Shown piece by piece: positions 5,592 through 6,290 of a DNA stretch of 6,290 nt (positions within the stretch are counted from its first letter, which is position 1; each line of letters starts with the position of its first letter). The notes beneath the pieces are model-generated. The model was not told the DNA's origin. It made no database searches and saw only the letters and a list, made by a program, of their open reading frames with translations. Source of the stretch: Balneolales bacterium (GTDB lineage: Bacteria; Bacteroidota; Rhodothermia; Balneolales; HLUCCA01); assembly GCA_022565415.1 (NCBI GenBank), contig JAIUMT010000198.1, positions 1-6,290 of the forward strand, read 5' to 3'. The translations under genes were made by a program, and so were the position numbers.

Positions 5592-6290
5592 TTACCGCGA
5601 TAAAGAAAGAAGTCCCTTGTGAAGGCGACTTACAGCTTCTTTAAGGTCTTCGATGGCGATGGCGTAGCTGAGGCGAATTCCGCCCGGCTCACCAAATGCA
5701 TCACCGGGGACAGTGGCAATTCCGAAATTCTCGAGCAGGTACATTACCAGGTCGGTTGATGTCTCGATAACTTCGCCATTCTGACCTTTACTACCGAGGT
5801 AGCTCGAAATTTCCGGGAATACGTAGAATGCTCCGCCTGGGTTAAAGCAATCGACTCCTGGAATTTTGTTCAGCGCTTCTACGACATAGTCGCGGCGTTC
5901 TTTGAACGAGTCGCGCATGGCCCAAACCTGATCGAGAGGTTCGTTATAGGCCACTTCTCCTGCCATTTGCGAAATTGTACTCGGCGCAGAAGTTTCCTGA
6001 CTTTGAATTTTGGATACGGCCTTAACTACGTCCAGCGGACCAGCGAGGTAACCCAATCTCCAGCCTGTCATGGCAAATCCTTTCGAAAAACCATTAATCA
6101 GCAATAACTGAGGTATAATTCTGGGCTCGGCGGTTCCGATACTCGTGTGCGCATCGTCGAAAACGATATACTCATAGATTTCATCCGAAATAACATAGAT
6201 TTCCGGGTATTTGAGCAAAACTGCGGCGAGGGCTTTGAGTTCTTCGGCAGTGTAGCAGCTTCCGGTCGGATTAGATGGAGAGCACAGAAT
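5592..6290 (-). CDS. Class I PLP aminotransferase, aspartate aminotransferase type (5' end outside window)
   Basis: A fold-type I, pyridoxal-phosphate-dependent aminotransferase, probably aspartate aminotransferase (L-aspartate + 2-oxoglutarate to oxaloacetate + L-glutamate), cytoplasmic. The frame is open to the right edge, so only the C-terminal 232 residues are seen. The family is usually just under 400 residues, so about 165 are missing. Visible motifs, numbered from the window edge, are: SPSNPTG (4-10), with the PLP-contacting Asn; ISDEIYEY (34-41), with Asp36 and Tyr39 at the cofactor; FSKGFAMTGWRLGY (68-81), with Lys70 the Schiff-base lysine and Arg78 a phosphate contact; and GGIRLSYA (203-210), with Arg206 binding the substrate carboxylate. 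All catalytic residues in this part are intact. A TTG at 6218 is internal and is not the start. The sequence style is that of the AspAT subgroup I-gamma found in many bacteria. Specificity for aspartate rather than prephenate or another amino acid is inferred. The TAA stop is followed by the palindrome at 5521-5555. Confidence 0.87.
   Translation of the reverse strand: MLCSPSNPTGSCYTAEELKALAAVLLKYPEIYVISDEIYEYIVFDDAHTSIGTAEPRIIPQLLLINGFSKGFAMTGWRLGYLAGPLDVVKAVSKIQSQETSAPSTISQMAGEVAYNEPLDQVWAMRDSFKERRDYVVEALNKIPGVDCFNPGGAFYVFPEISSYLGSKGQNGEVIETSTDLVMYLLENFGIATVPGDAFGEPGGIRLSYAIAIEDLKEAVSRLHKGLLSLSR

Noticed and set aside
6216..6218. TTG at 6218 as the aminotransferase start
   Set aside because: The same frame continues upstream to the window edge and encodes the conserved SPSNPTG motif, so 6218 is an internal leucine.

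Overview
The window reads as chromosomal housekeeping sequence from a diderm, LPS-bearing bacterium, most likely of the Bacteroidota/Balneolota (FCB) group. This rests on an outer-membrane LptD of the FCB type, a DivIC/FtsB-like septum protein, a GbsR-type MarR regulator, moderate G+C with A+T-rich intergenic spacers, and mostly weak or absent Shine-Dalgarno sequences. The exact taxon is an inference.

Every supported gene lies on the minus strand, so transcription runs from right to left. In that order the genes are: a class I aspartate-type aminotransferase, cut by the right window edge (5592-6290); a GbsR/MarR-type regulator (4896-5516); a YraN/UPF0102 nuclease-fold protein that overlaps the regulator by 4 bases (4534-4899); an FtsB/DivIC-like protein (4173-4478); a ROK-family sugar kinase (3195-4148); and LptD (272-3181 if read as one gene). 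From the regulator down to lptD the gaps run from a 4-base overlap to 55 bases, which suggests one transcription unit. The aminotransferase is separated by 75 bases that hold a 15-bp-arm palindrome ending four bases before the regulator's ATG. That palindrome could be an autoregulatory operator, a terminator or attenuator, or both. The leftmost 271 bases carry no convincing gene, only a small terminator-like hairpin near the left edge.

The most striking feature is in lptD. The signal peptide and an S/T/P/D-rich linker made of 42-bp tandem repeats lie in the same frame as the 852-codon OstA/LptD body, but a single TAG codon at 2918-2920 separates them. Neighbouring repeat copies have TTG (Leu) at the same place, and the frame resumes with the repeat's own residues straight after it. 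This is therefore a one-base nonsense change, a sequencing or assembly error in a repeat, or a read-through site. It is not a remote gene boundary. Without the upstream part, the LptD body has no export signal.

The genes link envelope biogenesis (LptD), division (FtsB/DivIC-like), sugar phosphorylation (ROK) and DNA processing (YraN), a common kind of mixed housekeeping operon. I found no mobile element, CRISPR array, RNA gene or defence system, and nothing that I would call a new biological system. The points worth a second look are the interrupted LptD leader, its repeat linker, the palindrome, and the ROK kinase that lacks the family's usual zinc cysteines.
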